11,729 nucleotides of DNA from UBA922 sp035438805. GTDB taxonomy: Bacteria > Patescibacteriota > Patescibacteriia > Magasanikbacterales > UBA922. The notes beneath the pieces are model-generated. The model was not told the origin of the DNA, did not search any database, and worked only from the letters and a program-made list of their open reading frames with translations. Within the stretch, counting starts at the first letter, position 1. Every line of letters begins with the position of its first letter. Shown piece by piece: positions 5,664 to 11,729 of the stretch. The stretch lies in contig DAORJA010000031.1 in NCBI GenBank assembly GCA_035438805.1, positions 1-11,729 on the forward strand, written 5' to 3'. Made by a program: the position numbers and the translations under genes.

Positions 5664-6380
5664 ATGAATAAAAATTCAGTACCCCTCATTATTGTCATTG
5701 TAGTCGTGATTATCTTTACTGGTTTTATCTGGTACAAAAATGCAACAGAAAAAAATGTCGGTGGCATGATCACTGATGGTGAATCTGTCATGTGTACGAT
5801 GGACGCCAAAATCTGTCCTGATGGATCATATGTTGGCCGCACCGGACCTCAGTGTGAATTTGCAGAATGCCCAGGAGAAGATGGAGATCCCTATTGGATA
5901 GAAGCATGCAAAGATGGGGGATGTCCTGATATAGCACCATTCACGGGTGAGCTATCTACGTGGAAACGAGGGGTTGATACAACCAAAGAAGTCTTATTTA
6001 GCTATCCAGAAAAAATTAAGACTACCTATATCCATACCACCAAATGGCCACCAGTCGTAACACTACTCGATACTCCCTATAGCTGTACTGCCAAGGGTAC
6101 GGAAACAAGCGCTCGAGGAAAGACAGAAGAGCAAACCATTGCAGGAGAACAGTATTGTGTGAATACACAGAGCGAAACGGCTGCAGGTAGTGTGTATCTG
6201 AATTACATCTACACCAGCGTCTATGGTGACAAAACCGTGCGATTCGTTTTTGGTCTCCGACAACCACAATGTGAAAATTACAATGTTCCAGAACAAGCTG
6301 CATGTGAAAAAGAGCGTGAAAAATTCAATATTGGAATGATTTTCTACGCCATGATGGCATCAGTAGAACCTAGTCAATAA
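5664..6380 (+). CDS. Membrane-anchored cysteine-rich protein, second of a tandem pair
   Basis: A 238-residue paralogue of the preceding protein. It has an N-terminal membrane segment (about 6-23) and then the same motif at 44-70 (CTMDAKICPDGS, GRTGP-x-CEF; Cys44, 51, 64, 69). The C-terminal domain shares 'TPYSC', 'GKTEEQ...YCVNTQSETAAGS' and 'QCENYN' (Cys141, 165, 203, 214). It has two cysteines not present in the first copy (82 and 87, in 'ACKDGGC'), which could form an extra disulphide. It starts 36 bases after the first copy with no clear promoter, so it is probably cotranscribed. GAGAG at 5654-5658 is a weak ribosome-binding candidate. Function unknown; a cell-surface role is inferred from the anchor and cysteines. 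Confidence 0.85.
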   Translation: MNKNSVPLIIVIVVVIIFTGFIWYKNATEKNVGGMITDGESVMCTMDAKICPDGSYVGRTGPQCEFAECPGEDGDPYWIEACKDGGCPDIAPFTGELSTWKRGVDTTKEVLFSYPEKIKTTYIHTTKWPPVVTLLDTPYSCTAKGTETSARGKTEEQTIAGEQYCVNTQSETAAGSVYLNYIYTSVYGDKTVRFVFGLRQPQCENYNVPEQAACEKEREKFNIGMIFYAMMASVEPSQ

Positions 6381-6390
6381 TTCGGGGGTA

Positions 6391-6412
6391 GTAGGGGGCT
6401 TCTGCCCCCTAC
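6391..6412 (+). terminator. GC-rich hairpin, possible terminator
   Basis: GTAGGGGGC-TTCT-GCCCCCTAC is a perfect 9-bp stem with a tetraloop, 11 bases after the stop at 6380. No T-run follows (CTTAATAT), so it may be an mRNA 3'-end stabiliser or a dispersed palindromic repeat rather than a classic terminator. Confidence 0.5.
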
Positions 6413-6415
6413 CTT

Positions 6416-6443
6416 AATATGTATATGAAAATATGTATATGAA
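6416..6443 (+). repeat. 14-bp tandem duplication over the tspO start
   Basis: AATATGTATATGAA occurs twice in a row (6416-6429 and 6430-6443). The second copy carries the tspO start codons. The first copy carries the same two ATGs in another frame, opening a 7-codon reading frame from 6419 that stops at the TGA at 6440-6442, overlapping the ATG at 6439. Confidence 0.8.
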
Positions 6444-6912
6444 AAAAGTTCTTCAACTCGGTGGTGCGATTCTACTCTGCGAATTAGCAGGGATTCTCGG
6501 TACTCTATTCACTGCATCACAAATTCAATCATGGTATCTAGGCGAGCTCGTACGTCCGTCATTTGCGCCACCGAATTGGCTCTTTGGCCCTGTGTGGACC
6601 TTACTCTACGCGCTCATGGGAGTAGCACTCTACCTCGTGTGGCAGAATAGAAAAAATAAAGAGAAAGCGAGTGCAATTCGAATATTCTTTCTGCAACTCG
6701 CGCTGAATGCAATCTGGACCCCGATATTTTTTGGACTCCACGCGATTGGCGCAGCATTTGGAGTAATTATTGCGATGTGGTTTTCAATTGTATTGACGAT
6801 CGTATTATTTTATCGTCAGAAAAAACTTGCAGGATATCTTCTGATTCCGTATCTGCTCTGGGTATCCTTTGCAAGTGTATTGAATGGGGCCATTTGGTAT
6901 CTCAATCGTTAG
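6433..6912 (+). CDS. tspO: TspO/MBR family membrane protein
   Basis: A 159-residue, five-helix membrane protein of the TspO (tryptophan-rich sensory protein/peripheral benzodiazepine receptor) family, which binds porphyrins and related ligands. The family signatures are clear: 'WY' at 34-35, 'RPSFAPPNWLFGPVWTLLYALMG' spanning 41-63, 'LQLALNAIWTPIFF' (87-100) and the last-helix 'P-Y-LLWVSFASVLN' (139-151). Hydrophobic segments lie near 7-27, 52-70, 82-101, 106-126 and 132-152. The start may be 6433 or, two codons later, 6439; neither has a Shine-Dalgarno. It is followed after six bases by a conserved hypothetical gene, probably in the same transcript. Confidence 0.95.
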   Translation: MYMKKVLQLGGAILLCELAGILGTLFTASQIQSWYLGELVRPSFAPPNWLFGPVWTLLYALMGVALYLVWQNRKNKEKASAIRIFFLQLALNAIWTPIFFGLHAIGAAFGVIIAMWFSIVLTIVLFYRQKKLAGYLLIPYLLWVSFASVLNGAIWYLNR

Positions 6913-6918
6913 TCGCAT

Positions 6919-7449
6919 ATGCCACGAACTCCTGTAAAAATTGTATACTCTGATAATTTTCAAAAAAAATATCACTACACACTCACTGAGCCTGCAGGAA
7001 AAAATTTTGATCCCAAGTTCCGTCCAGATCTCACTCCAAAAGAAATGTTGAAATTGGGAATTTTTGGTGGCGCATATTTTATTGGGGTGGACAATGGAAT
7101 TCCGCAAGACTTGCCACGTGAATGGTTCAAAAATGCACGGCTATCGCCAGATAATACTAAGCAGAAAAAGTATAATTATTTTCACGTCGATGCGAGTCAA
7201 TCATTGAAAGTGTGGCAAGAAAAAGGTTGGATATACTCAGACGATCCACATGGATGGTTTCAATGGTATTGCAGGTATTATCTAGGACGCCGTATTCCCG
7301 GGGAAGACAAACGGCAAATTGCCCGATGGTGGGCCATGAGGCGACATATCACACAGATAAAAAAATCATGTGAGGGCGGGGATACCACCTGTCGTCCACG
7401 TCAGAGGCAGGCAGTGTTGCATTGGGGATATGATAGTAGAGCTTTTTAG
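6919..7449 (+). CDS. Conserved hypothetical protein with a WFQWYCRYYLGRR motif
   Basis: A 176-residue soluble basic protein with no named family that I can give. The core (about 108-173) contains 'DDPHGWFQWYCRYYLGRR', 'EDKRQIARW' (129-137), 'RRHITQIKKSC' (141-151) and the closing 'CRPRQRQAVLHWGYDSR' (158-174). This tryptophan- and arginine-rich pattern looks like that of a conserved uncharacterised protein found in diverse bacteria and some eukaryotes, but I state that from memory only. Cys118, Cys151 and Cys158 are the only cysteines. It begins six bases after tspO, without a Shine-Dalgarno, so the two genes are probably cotranscribed. Function unknown. Confidence 0.8.
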   Translation: MPRTPVKIVYSDNFQKKYHYTLTEPAGKNFDPKFRPDLTPKEMLKLGIFGGAYFIGVDNGIPQDLPREWFKNARLSPDNTKQKKYNYFHVDASQSLKVWQEKGWIYSDDPHGWFQWYCRYYLGRRIPGEDKRQIARWWAMRRHITQIKKSCEGGDTTCRPRQRQAVLHWGYDSRAF

Positions 7450-7458
7450 AGGGTACCC

Positions 7459-7487
7459 TTTTAATTTTTGTGTATCTCATTTATACT
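7459..7487 (+). promoter_or_regulatory. Probable promoter for the DUF2231 gene
   Basis: TATACT (7482-7487) is a good -10. The -35 region (TTTTAA, 7459-7464) is weak. The predicted start near 7494 gives a leader of about 25 bases to the ATG at 7519. Confidence 0.45.
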
Positions 7488-7518
7488 AGGCTTTGATTAT
7501 TTTTGACTATATTATTCT

Positions 7519-8058
7519 ATGTTCTCAGAAGCATTTTTTGCCTCAATTCATCCCATGGTAGTTCATTTTCCTATAGCACTCTTGACCGTATATGCCTTGC
7601 TTGAGTTGATTCCATTCAAAAAAGTAGTGTCTGATCCCCGTTGGATTTTAGCTAAACGAGTACTGTTGTTCGTAGGAACTTTTGGAATCTTTGTGGCATT
7701 GAGTAGTGGTGAAGAACGGGGAGGAGAAAATCTCGAACCCGGAACAGTGCTCGCATACCACAGTCTATTTGCAACGATTACAACCTGGATTTTTGGGCTC
7801 CTTGCGGGTAGTCAATTCGTAATGACTGTTACGGTATGGGTGACACGTTTTGTCACCAAGCGTGAGTGGCTCTATGTGATTTGGAAAATTATCGAGCGTA
7901 TTGCGCGCATCATTAGTCTGCGACCCATTCTCATTATTGCTTCAATCACAGGCTTGATTACACTTACTATTACTGGTGCGCTGGGCGGTGGAATGGTTTT
8001 TGGTCCCGAAGCTGACCCAATGGTGTCATTTATTTTCAATGTACTTAAATTGAAATAG
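7519..8058 (+). CDS. DUF2231 multi-helix membrane protein
   Basis: A 179-residue integral membrane protein with four hydrophobic helices (about 13-32, 46-63, 83-105, 137-157). It opens with the DUF2231 signature 'IHPMVVHFPIALL' (10-22; His11 and His16). It has another conserved-type histidine in 'AYHSLFATITTW' (79-90; His81) and ends 'ITGALGGGMVFG' (151-162). Histidines at these places suggest metal or haem contact, as proposed for the family, but the function is unknown. It appears to be a single-gene unit with its own -10 element and no Shine-Dalgarno. Confidence 0.85.
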   Translation: MFSEAFFASIHPMVVHFPIALLTVYALLELIPFKKVVSDPRWILAKRVLLFVGTFGIFVALSSGEERGGENLEPGTVLAYHSLFATITTWIFGLLAGSQFVMTVTVWVTRFVTKREWLYVIWKIIERIARIISLRPILIIASITGLITLTITGALGGGMVFGPEADPMVSFIFNVLKLK

Positions 8059-8063
8059 AGAAT

Positions 8064-8094
8064 CTGTACATGTGGGTACAGTGGATAATTTTTT
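8064..8094 (+). terminator. Weak hairpin with a T-run, possible terminator
   Basis: CTGTAC (8064-8069) and GTACAG (8076-8081) form a 6-bp stem around a 6-base loop; six Ts follow at 8089-8094, seven bases after the stem. The gap makes it a poor but possible terminator for the DUF2231 gene. Confidence 0.35.
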
Positions 8095-8100
8095 CTTTAT

Positions 8101-8129
8101 TTGTAAAAGGTGTAAAATAGGTATATACT
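8101..8129 (+). promoter_or_regulatory. Promoter for the DUF378 gene
   Basis: TTGTAA (8101-8106), a 17-base spacer and TATACT (8124-8129). The predicted start near 8136 gives a leader of about 50 bases, longer than for most genes here. Confidence 0.65.
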
Positions 8130-8170
8130 AATATCGTGTCGTTAACTCAGTCACTTTTCTAAAGTATGAC

Positions 8171-8179
8171 AGGAGGTGA
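8171..8179 (+). promoter_or_regulatory. Strong Shine-Dalgarno AGGAGGTGA
   Basis: A near-perfect complement of the 16S rRNA 3' end, six bases before the ATG at 8186. It is the only strong Shine-Dalgarno on the plus strand of this window, and it sets this start above other ATGs nearby. Confidence 0.9.
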
Positions 8180-8185
8180 ACACAC

Positions 8186-8401
8186 ATGAAAGCAGTACAT
8201 ATGATAGCCTTTCTTCTCGTCGTTGTAGGCGGGTTGAATTGGTTACTTGTAGGACTCTTTGGTTGGGATGTTGGACAGTTATTTGGAGGTCAGACCGCAA
8301 CATTCTCACGCATCGTTTACGTTTTGGTAGGCCTTTCAGCTCTCGTTCTTCTCTTTACTCATAAGAAAGATTGCAGAGCTTGCAGTGCTCCAAAGATGTA
8401 G
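8186..8401 (+). CDS. DUF378 small membrane protein
   Basis: A 71-residue protein with two membrane helices (about 5-25 and 41-57). It matches DUF378 (YuzA-like): 'MIAFLLVVVGGLNWLLVGLFGWDVGQLFG' spanning about 6-34, then 'SRIVYVLVGLSALVLL' (41-56). The tail 'KKDCRACSAPKM' has a CxxC pair (Cys63, Cys66). This could be a redox or metal site on one membrane face. Function is unknown. It is a single-gene unit with promoter, strong Shine-Dalgarno and strong terminator, implying high expression. Confidence 0.9.
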   Translation: MKAVHMIAFLLVVVGGLNWLLVGLFGWDVGQLFGGQTATFSRIVYVLVGLSALVLLFTHKKDCRACSAPKM

Positions 8402-8416
8402 TATTTGAGATTTAAT

Positions 8417-8454
8417 AAAAAAAGCCACGGTGTTGCAAATACTGTGGCTTTTTT
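8417..8454. terminator. Intrinsic terminator, probably bidirectional
   Basis: GCCACGGT (8424-8431) pairs with ACTGTGGC (8441-8448, one G-U pair) around a 9-base loop. It is flanked by seven As (8417-8423) and six Ts (8449-8454), so the stem can extend and work in either direction. It insulates the DUF378 gene from the csoR operon. Confidence 0.85.
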
Positions 8455-8505
8455 GTTTGATCATACATTTCGAATGTGCATTTTTAAACTTATCCACCAT
8501 TATAT

Positions 8506-8534
8506 TTGCAAGCCTGTAACCTATAACCTATACT
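8506..8534 (+). promoter_or_regulatory. Promoter of the csoR-copA operon
   Basis: TTGCAA (8506-8511), a 17-base spacer and TATACT (8529-8534). The predicted start near 8541 gives a leader of about 22 bases. The -10 box lies within the 19-bp palindrome at 8524-8542. Confidence 0.7.
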
Positions 8535-8542
8535 ATAGGTTA
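8524..8542. promoter_or_regulatory. Probable CsoR operator
   Basis: TAACCTATA-C-TATAGGTTA is a perfect 9-bp inverted repeat with a one-base centre, covering the -10 box and predicted transcription start just upstream of csoR. A further TAACCTA half-site sits directly before it (8517-8523). The position fits autorepression; it is more AT-rich than the G/C-tract operators described for many CsoR proteins. Confidence 0.7.
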
Positions 8543-8552
8543 GTACTCTTAA

Positions 8553-8567
8553 TGCATATACTATGCA
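8553..8567. repeat. Second dyad over the csoR start codon
   Basis: TGCATA-TAC-TATGCA is a perfect 6-bp inverted repeat containing the csoR ATG (8563-8565). It shares the core ATACTAT with the operator; the two centres are 27 bases apart. It may be a second binding site or an mRNA hairpin at the start. Confidence 0.4.
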
Positions 8568-8820
8568 GGTAAAAAAATCTAAATCCCTCAAGTTATCGAA
8601 ACAGGCAACAGGCACACTTGGGAAGGTGGTTTCAATGGTAGAAAAAGATGAATACTGCCCCGATATTATTCAGCAGATCGATAGTGTCATGGGTTTACTC
8701 CGCTCGTGCAAACGTGAATTACTTCTCAGACATCTTGATCATTGTCTCGAGCACAAGCTCAAAGAGAATAAAGCGCAGACCATCAAAGAACTCATGAAAA
8801 TATATAATTTAAGCGCGTAA
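8563..8820 (+). CDS. csoR: Copper-sensing repressor CsoR (DUF156 family)
   Basis: An 85-residue all-helical repressor of the CsoR/RcnR family, which acts as a tetramer and leaves DNA when it binds metal. Residues Cys32, His57 and Cys61 ('EYCPDI' and 'RHLDHC') have the spacing 25 and 4, exactly that of the Cu(I)-binding Cys-His-Cys set of CsoR. This supports copper rather than nickel/cobalt or formaldehyde sensing. The central helix 'IIQQIDSVMGLLRSCKREL' (35-53) is typical. The N-terminal 13 residues are basic and may contact DNA. It begins just after a palindromic operator and is followed by copA after 14 bases, the usual self-regulated copper operon. No Shine-Dalgarno. Confidence 0.92.
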   Translation: MQVKKSKSLKLSKQATGTLGKVVSMVEKDEYCPDIIQQIDSVMGLLRSCKRELLLRHLDHCLEHKLKENKAQTIKELMKIYNLSA

Positions 8821-8834
8821 CTAATTTATTTTGT

Positions 8835-11159
8835 ATGGACCATGCATCATATGTGGGACATATTCAAGGGGAGTCAAATAAATTCAAAATTAAAGGCATG
8901 CATTGTGCGTCCTGCGCGAATATTATTGAGCGTACATTCAAAAAAACAAAAGGAGTACAGTCTGTCGAAGTAAATTATGGTACTGAAACCGCAAAAATTG
9001 TCTACAATAATAAAGAGGTAAGTGCTGAGCATCTTTCAAAAATAATAGAGCCACTCGGATATTCGCTTGTGATGCCGAGTGCCTCTGAAATGGGGATGTC
9101 TCCAGATGAGCATGCGGCACATCTAGGACTAGGGGAAACCAAAAAGCAAAAACTTGCCGAGCTTGGTGCTATGAAACGCAAGGTGTATTCAGTGATTCCG
9201 CTGGCTATATTTAGTGTACTCGTCATGGGCTGGGAAATCGCAGCAAAACTAACGAATTTTCCAGAAATGCCTTCGGTATGGGAAGAATTTTTTCATCATC
9301 TGTTGCCACTTTTTGCGCTCTATACAGTTATCGTAGTGGGGAAACCATATCTGCAGGGGGTATATCGATTTGTTCGGTATGGCAAGGCAAATATGGATAC
9401 ACTTGTTGGTATTGGTACCGGAGTCGCATTTCTCTATAGTTTTATGGTGAGCGCGTTTGAAGAAACACTCTCGCCCTTTATTGAGGTGAGTGCGTCATAT
9501 TATGATGTAACGATTATTGTGATCACCTTTATTGCGCTGGGAAAATATTTGGAAACAAAATCGAAGCTGAAAACTGGTGATGCGATTGAAAAATTATTAA
9601 ATCTGCAGGCAAAGACTGCGCTCGTTATTAGAGATGGAAAAGAAATTGAGATTTCAGTTGATGCTGTCGCGGTAGGCGAGATAATTATCGTAAAGCCAGC
9701 AGAAAAAATTCCAGTAGATGGTATTGTAGAGAGTGGTTCATCCTATGTTGATGAATCAATGATTACTGGAGAGCCAATGCCGGTTGGCAAGAAAGCGGGG
9801 GATACAGTCGTCGCGGGAACGATCAATACAAGTGGATCATTCACATTCAAAGCAGTCAAGGTGGGAAACGAAACTATGCTTGCACATATTGTACAAATGG
9901 TCGAAGAAGCACAAGGGACCAAAGCTCCGATCCAGGCACTTGCTGATAAAATTTCTGCAGTGTTTGTACCACTTGTACTCGTTATTGCATTTCTAGCGCT
10001 TGCTACATGGCTTATCATAGGAACTAGATATCTTGGGTTTTCACAAGCGCTCTCATTTGGACTTGTCTCATTTGTGGGAGTTTTGGTGATCGCTTGTCCG
10101 TGCGCGCTCGGTCTTGCGACTCCAACTGCGATTATTGTGGGGGTAGGCAAGGGTGCAAGAAACGGAATATTGATCAAAGATGCTGCAACACTTGAAAAAC
10201 TCCACGCAGTTACGACGGTAGTAGTAGATAAAACAGGAACGATTACCAAAGGAAAACCAGAACTAGTTTCAATCGAAAATATTTCAAAACAAACAGACGA
10301 AGAAATGATTTCAATTCTTGCATCACTCGAGAAAAAATCAGAACATCCGATCGCTCACGCCATTGTATCGTATGCGGATGAGAAAAAAATATCCCTTCTG
10401 AGCGTTGAAGACTTCGAAGCGATCAAGGGAAAAGGAATTAGTGGAAAAATTAACACTACTGAATATTACGCAGGGAATACTGCATTGATTAAAGATTTAA
10501 AACTTTCATTTGATACAACTTTACTGGAAAAAGAAACAGGTGAAGGTAAGACACCGATTGTGCTTGCTACGAAAACTGCAGTCCTCGCCGTAGTCTTGGT
10601 TGCTGATGCGATCAAGCCAGAAGCAAGTGAAGCTATACAAAAACTCCATAAGCTAGGAATCAAAATTGTCATGCTTACGGGTGATAATACAAATACAGCG
10701 AATTTTATCGCACAACAAATTGGAATTGATGAAGTAGTAGCTGAGGTATTACCAGAAGACAAGCTGAAGAAGGTGAAAGAATTGCAGTCAACAGGTGAAA
10801 TAGTTGCAATGGCAGGGGATGGGGTCAATGATGCGCCTGCACTCGCAGCAGCAGATGTTGGGATTGCTATGGCAACAGGGACTGATGTGGCTATTGAATC
10901 TGCAGGCATCACCCTCCTTCATGGAGATATCTCAAAACTTGTGCAGGCAATAAAGCTGTCAAAGATTACGATGCGCGGGATCAAACAGAATTTATTTTGG
11001 GCATTTCTCTACAATATTGTCGGAATTCCGCTCGCGGCCGGAGCATTTTACCCACTGTTTGGATGGCTCCTAAATCCTATCTTTGCAGGACTTGCAATGG
11101 CATTCTCGAGTGTCTCAGTTGTGGGGAATTCACTTCGATTAAAAGCTAAAAAATTATAA
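8835..11159 (+). CDS. copA: Copper-exporting P1B-type ATPase CopA
   Basis: A 774-residue membrane ATPase that pumps Cu(I) out of the cytoplasm. It has one N-terminal heavy-metal-associated domain (about 16-80) with 'GMHCASC' (Cys24, Cys27). Eight membrane helices are expected. The actuator has 'TGE' (311-313); the transport site is 'CPC' (421-423), backed by Tyr726-Asn727 and 'MAFSS' (755-759), the set that marks Cu(I) pumps. Then come the phosphorylation site 'DKTGT' (465-469), the nucleotide-binding 'SEHP' (502-505), 'TGD' (615-617) and the hinge 'GDGVND' (661-666). All catalytic parts are present and the length is normal. It is the second gene of the CsoR-controlled operon, with an HMA-SafE protein four bases downstream. 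The sequence fits Cu(I); silver is usually also carried. Confidence 0.96.
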   Translation: MDHASYVGHIQGESNKFKIKGMHCASCANIIERTFKKTKGVQSVEVNYGTETAKIVYNNKEVSAEHLSKIIEPLGYSLVMPSASEMGMSPDEHAAHLGLGETKKQKLAELGAMKRKVYSVIPLAIFSVLVMGWEIAAKLTNFPEMPSVWEEFFHHLLPLFALYTVIVVGKPYLQGVYRFVRYGKANMDTLVGIGTGVAFLYSFMVSAFEETLSPFIEVSASYYDVTIIVITFIALGKYLETKSKLKTGDAIEKLLNLQAKTALVIRDGKEIEISVDAVAVGEIIIVKPAEKIPVDGIVESGSSYVDESMITGEPMPVGKKAGDTVVAGTINTSGSFTFKAVKVGNETMLAHIVQMVEEAQGTKAPIQALADKISAVFVPLVLVIAFLALATWLIIGTRYLGFSQALSFGLVSFVGVLVIACPCALGLATPTAIIVGVGKGARNGILIKDAATLEKLHAVTTVVVDKTGTITKGKPELVSIENISKQTDEEMISILASLEKKSEHPIAHAIVSYADEKKISLLSVEDFEAIKGKGISGKINTTEYYAGNTALIKDLKLSFDTTLLEKETGEGKTPIVLATKTAVLAVVLVADAIKPEASEAIQKLHKLGIKIVMLTGDNTNTANFIAQQIGIDEVVAEVLPEDKLKKVKELQSTGEIVAMAGDGVNDAPALAAADVGIAMATGTDVAIESAGITLLHGDISKLVQAIKLSKITMRGIKQNLFWAFLYNIVGIPLAAGAFYPLFGWLLNPIFAGLAMAFSSVSVVGNSLRLKAKKL

Positions 11160-11163
11160 TCAT

Positions 11164-11729
11164 ATGGAACAAAAGCATATTTTTCATGTGAATGGCATGC
11201 ATTGCAAATCATGTGTGTTGGTAACTGAAAGCGAACTGAAAGATGTTCCCTATATTACTAGTGCAACTTCACGTCTCGAAACTCGAACGGTGGAGGTGTG
11301 TGGAAATTTTGGAGACAAAAATCCAGAAACCATCGCAGAAGAATTGTCTGTGGCATTAAAACCACATGGCTATACGCTCTCGATAGAAAAAAAAGAAATA
11401 CAGAAAAATTGGTCAGAGTTTAAGATTGCAGTTCCGATTGCAGTACTTTTCGCCGCACTATTTGTACTGCTTCAGAAAATGGGAATTGTGAATCTGGTTG
11501 ATGCGAGTACTGTCTCATATGGAACAGCATTTGCTATTGGTATTATCGCGTCTTTATCCACGTGCATGGCAGTAGTCGGAGGACTTGTACTCTCAATGGC
11601 AACCACGTTTGCAAAGACGGGCGACCGCGTGAAGCCTCAAATAATGTTTCACGTCGGACGACTAGTATCATTCTTTGTTCTCGGTGGAGTGATTGGGGCA
11701 CTTGGCTCAGCGTTTGCATTGAATACTAT
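11164..11729 (+). CDS. HMA domain fused to a TauE/SafE (UreH-like) membrane protein, 3' end cut by the window
   Basis: Open from ATG 11164 to the window edge (188 complete codons, no stop). Residues about 5-75 form a heavy-metal-associated domain with 'GMHCKSC' (Cys14, Cys17). This is followed by a membrane segment (about 87-104) and the start of a TauE/SafE-type (DsbD/UreH-like) membrane domain: 'FAIGIIASLSTCMAVVGGLVLS' spanning about 123-144, with Cys134-Met135 inside the membrane and 'MFHVGRLVSFFVLGG' (161-175). The fusion is known in copper-related operons and may move or accept copper, or carry reducing power, across the membrane; the exact activity is not settled. It begins four bases after copA and so belongs to the csoR operon. 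Confidence 0.85.
   Translation, partial: MEQKHIFHVNGMHCKSCVLVTESELKDVPYITSATSRLETRTVEVCGNFGDKNPETIAEELSVALKPHGYTLSIEKKEIQKNWSEFKIAVPIAVLFAALFVLLQKMGIVNLVDASTVSYGTAFAIGIIASLSTCMAVVGGLVLSMATTFAKTGDRVKPQIMFHVGRLVSFFVLGGVIGALGSAFALNT

Noticed and set aside
7450..7459. AGGGTACCCT followed by Ts after the conserved hypothetical gene, as a terminator.
   Set aside because: The palindrome has no room for a loop; folding would leave only three base pairs.
8465..8477. ACATT-TCG-AATGT inverted repeat upstream of the csoR promoter.
   Set aside because: Only five pairs in an AT-rich gap and more than 25 bases upstream of the -35; weak as an operator by itself.
8080..8498. Two DnaA-box-like 9-mers (TTATCCACT on the minus strand at 8080-8088 and TTATCCACC on the plus strand at 8490-8498), as a possible origin.
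   Set aside because: Only two, 400 bases apart, each with one mismatch to TTATCCACA; no dnaA/dnaN, no box cluster and no AT-rich unwinding region next to them.
9743..10912. Long minus-strand open frames inside copA (9743-10249 and 10466-10912).
   Set aside because: They are antisense shadows of a well-conserved ATPase; their Ser/Thr/Ala-rich low-complexity products have no motif and no start signals.

Overview
The window reads like a chromosomal segment of a small-genome bacterium, most likely a Candidate Phyla Radiation (Patescibacteria/Parcubacteria-type) lineage. This is inferred from four things: many short single-domain genes packed tightly; almost no Shine-Dalgarno sequences in front of the starts; membrane-anchored proteins with a CTMDA-x-x-CPDGS-x-VGRTGP-x-CEF motif that I associate with that group; and standard use of TGA as stop (for example at 4873-4875), which argues against the UGA-recoded Gracilibacteria-like lineages. 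I cannot confirm the taxonomy without a search. Apart from one small gene at the left end, everything is on the + strand.

Left end (1-1680). A self-contained, unusually GC-rich minus-strand cassette (promoter, Shine-Dalgarno, 82-codon gene, terminator) encodes a small protein with a CPKHPEV...CPKC zinc-ribbon-like motif. It is divergent from a helical acidic protein of unknown function (547-1065). A terminator and a new promoter lead into a cupin protein (1188-1583), which ends in a palindromic repeat/terminator region.

Middle (1681-4875). A clearly AT-richer pair follows: a zinc-ribbon/DUF4145 protein and a 368-residue proteasome-like Ntn hydrolase that starts Met-Thr and keeps the Thr/Asp/Lys catalytic pattern. 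This pair is the best candidate for an undescribed system. A 42-residue zinc-ribbon microprotein follows three bases later, but its base composition matches the resident genome rather than the pair. Then comes a small operon: a DUF1801 protein, an SRPBCC/AHSA1 protein and the ribosome-rescue hydrolase ArfB.

Right half (4876-11729). Two tandem paralogous membrane-anchored cysteine-rich proteins have a good promoter of their own. They are followed by a GC-rich hairpin and a tspO gene whose start lies in a 14-bp tandem duplication. Next are a conserved hypothetical gene, a DUF2231 membrane protein and a DUF378 membrane protein; the last has the only strong Shine-Dalgarno on the + strand. The window ends in a copper-homeostasis operon: csoR, copA and an HMA-TauE/SafE fusion cut by the window edge. 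The operon is driven by one promoter whose -10 box lies inside a perfect 19-bp palindrome, the probable CsoR operator. The expected logic is that Cu(I) binding releases CsoR, so the CopA exporter and the HMA-SafE membrane protein are made.
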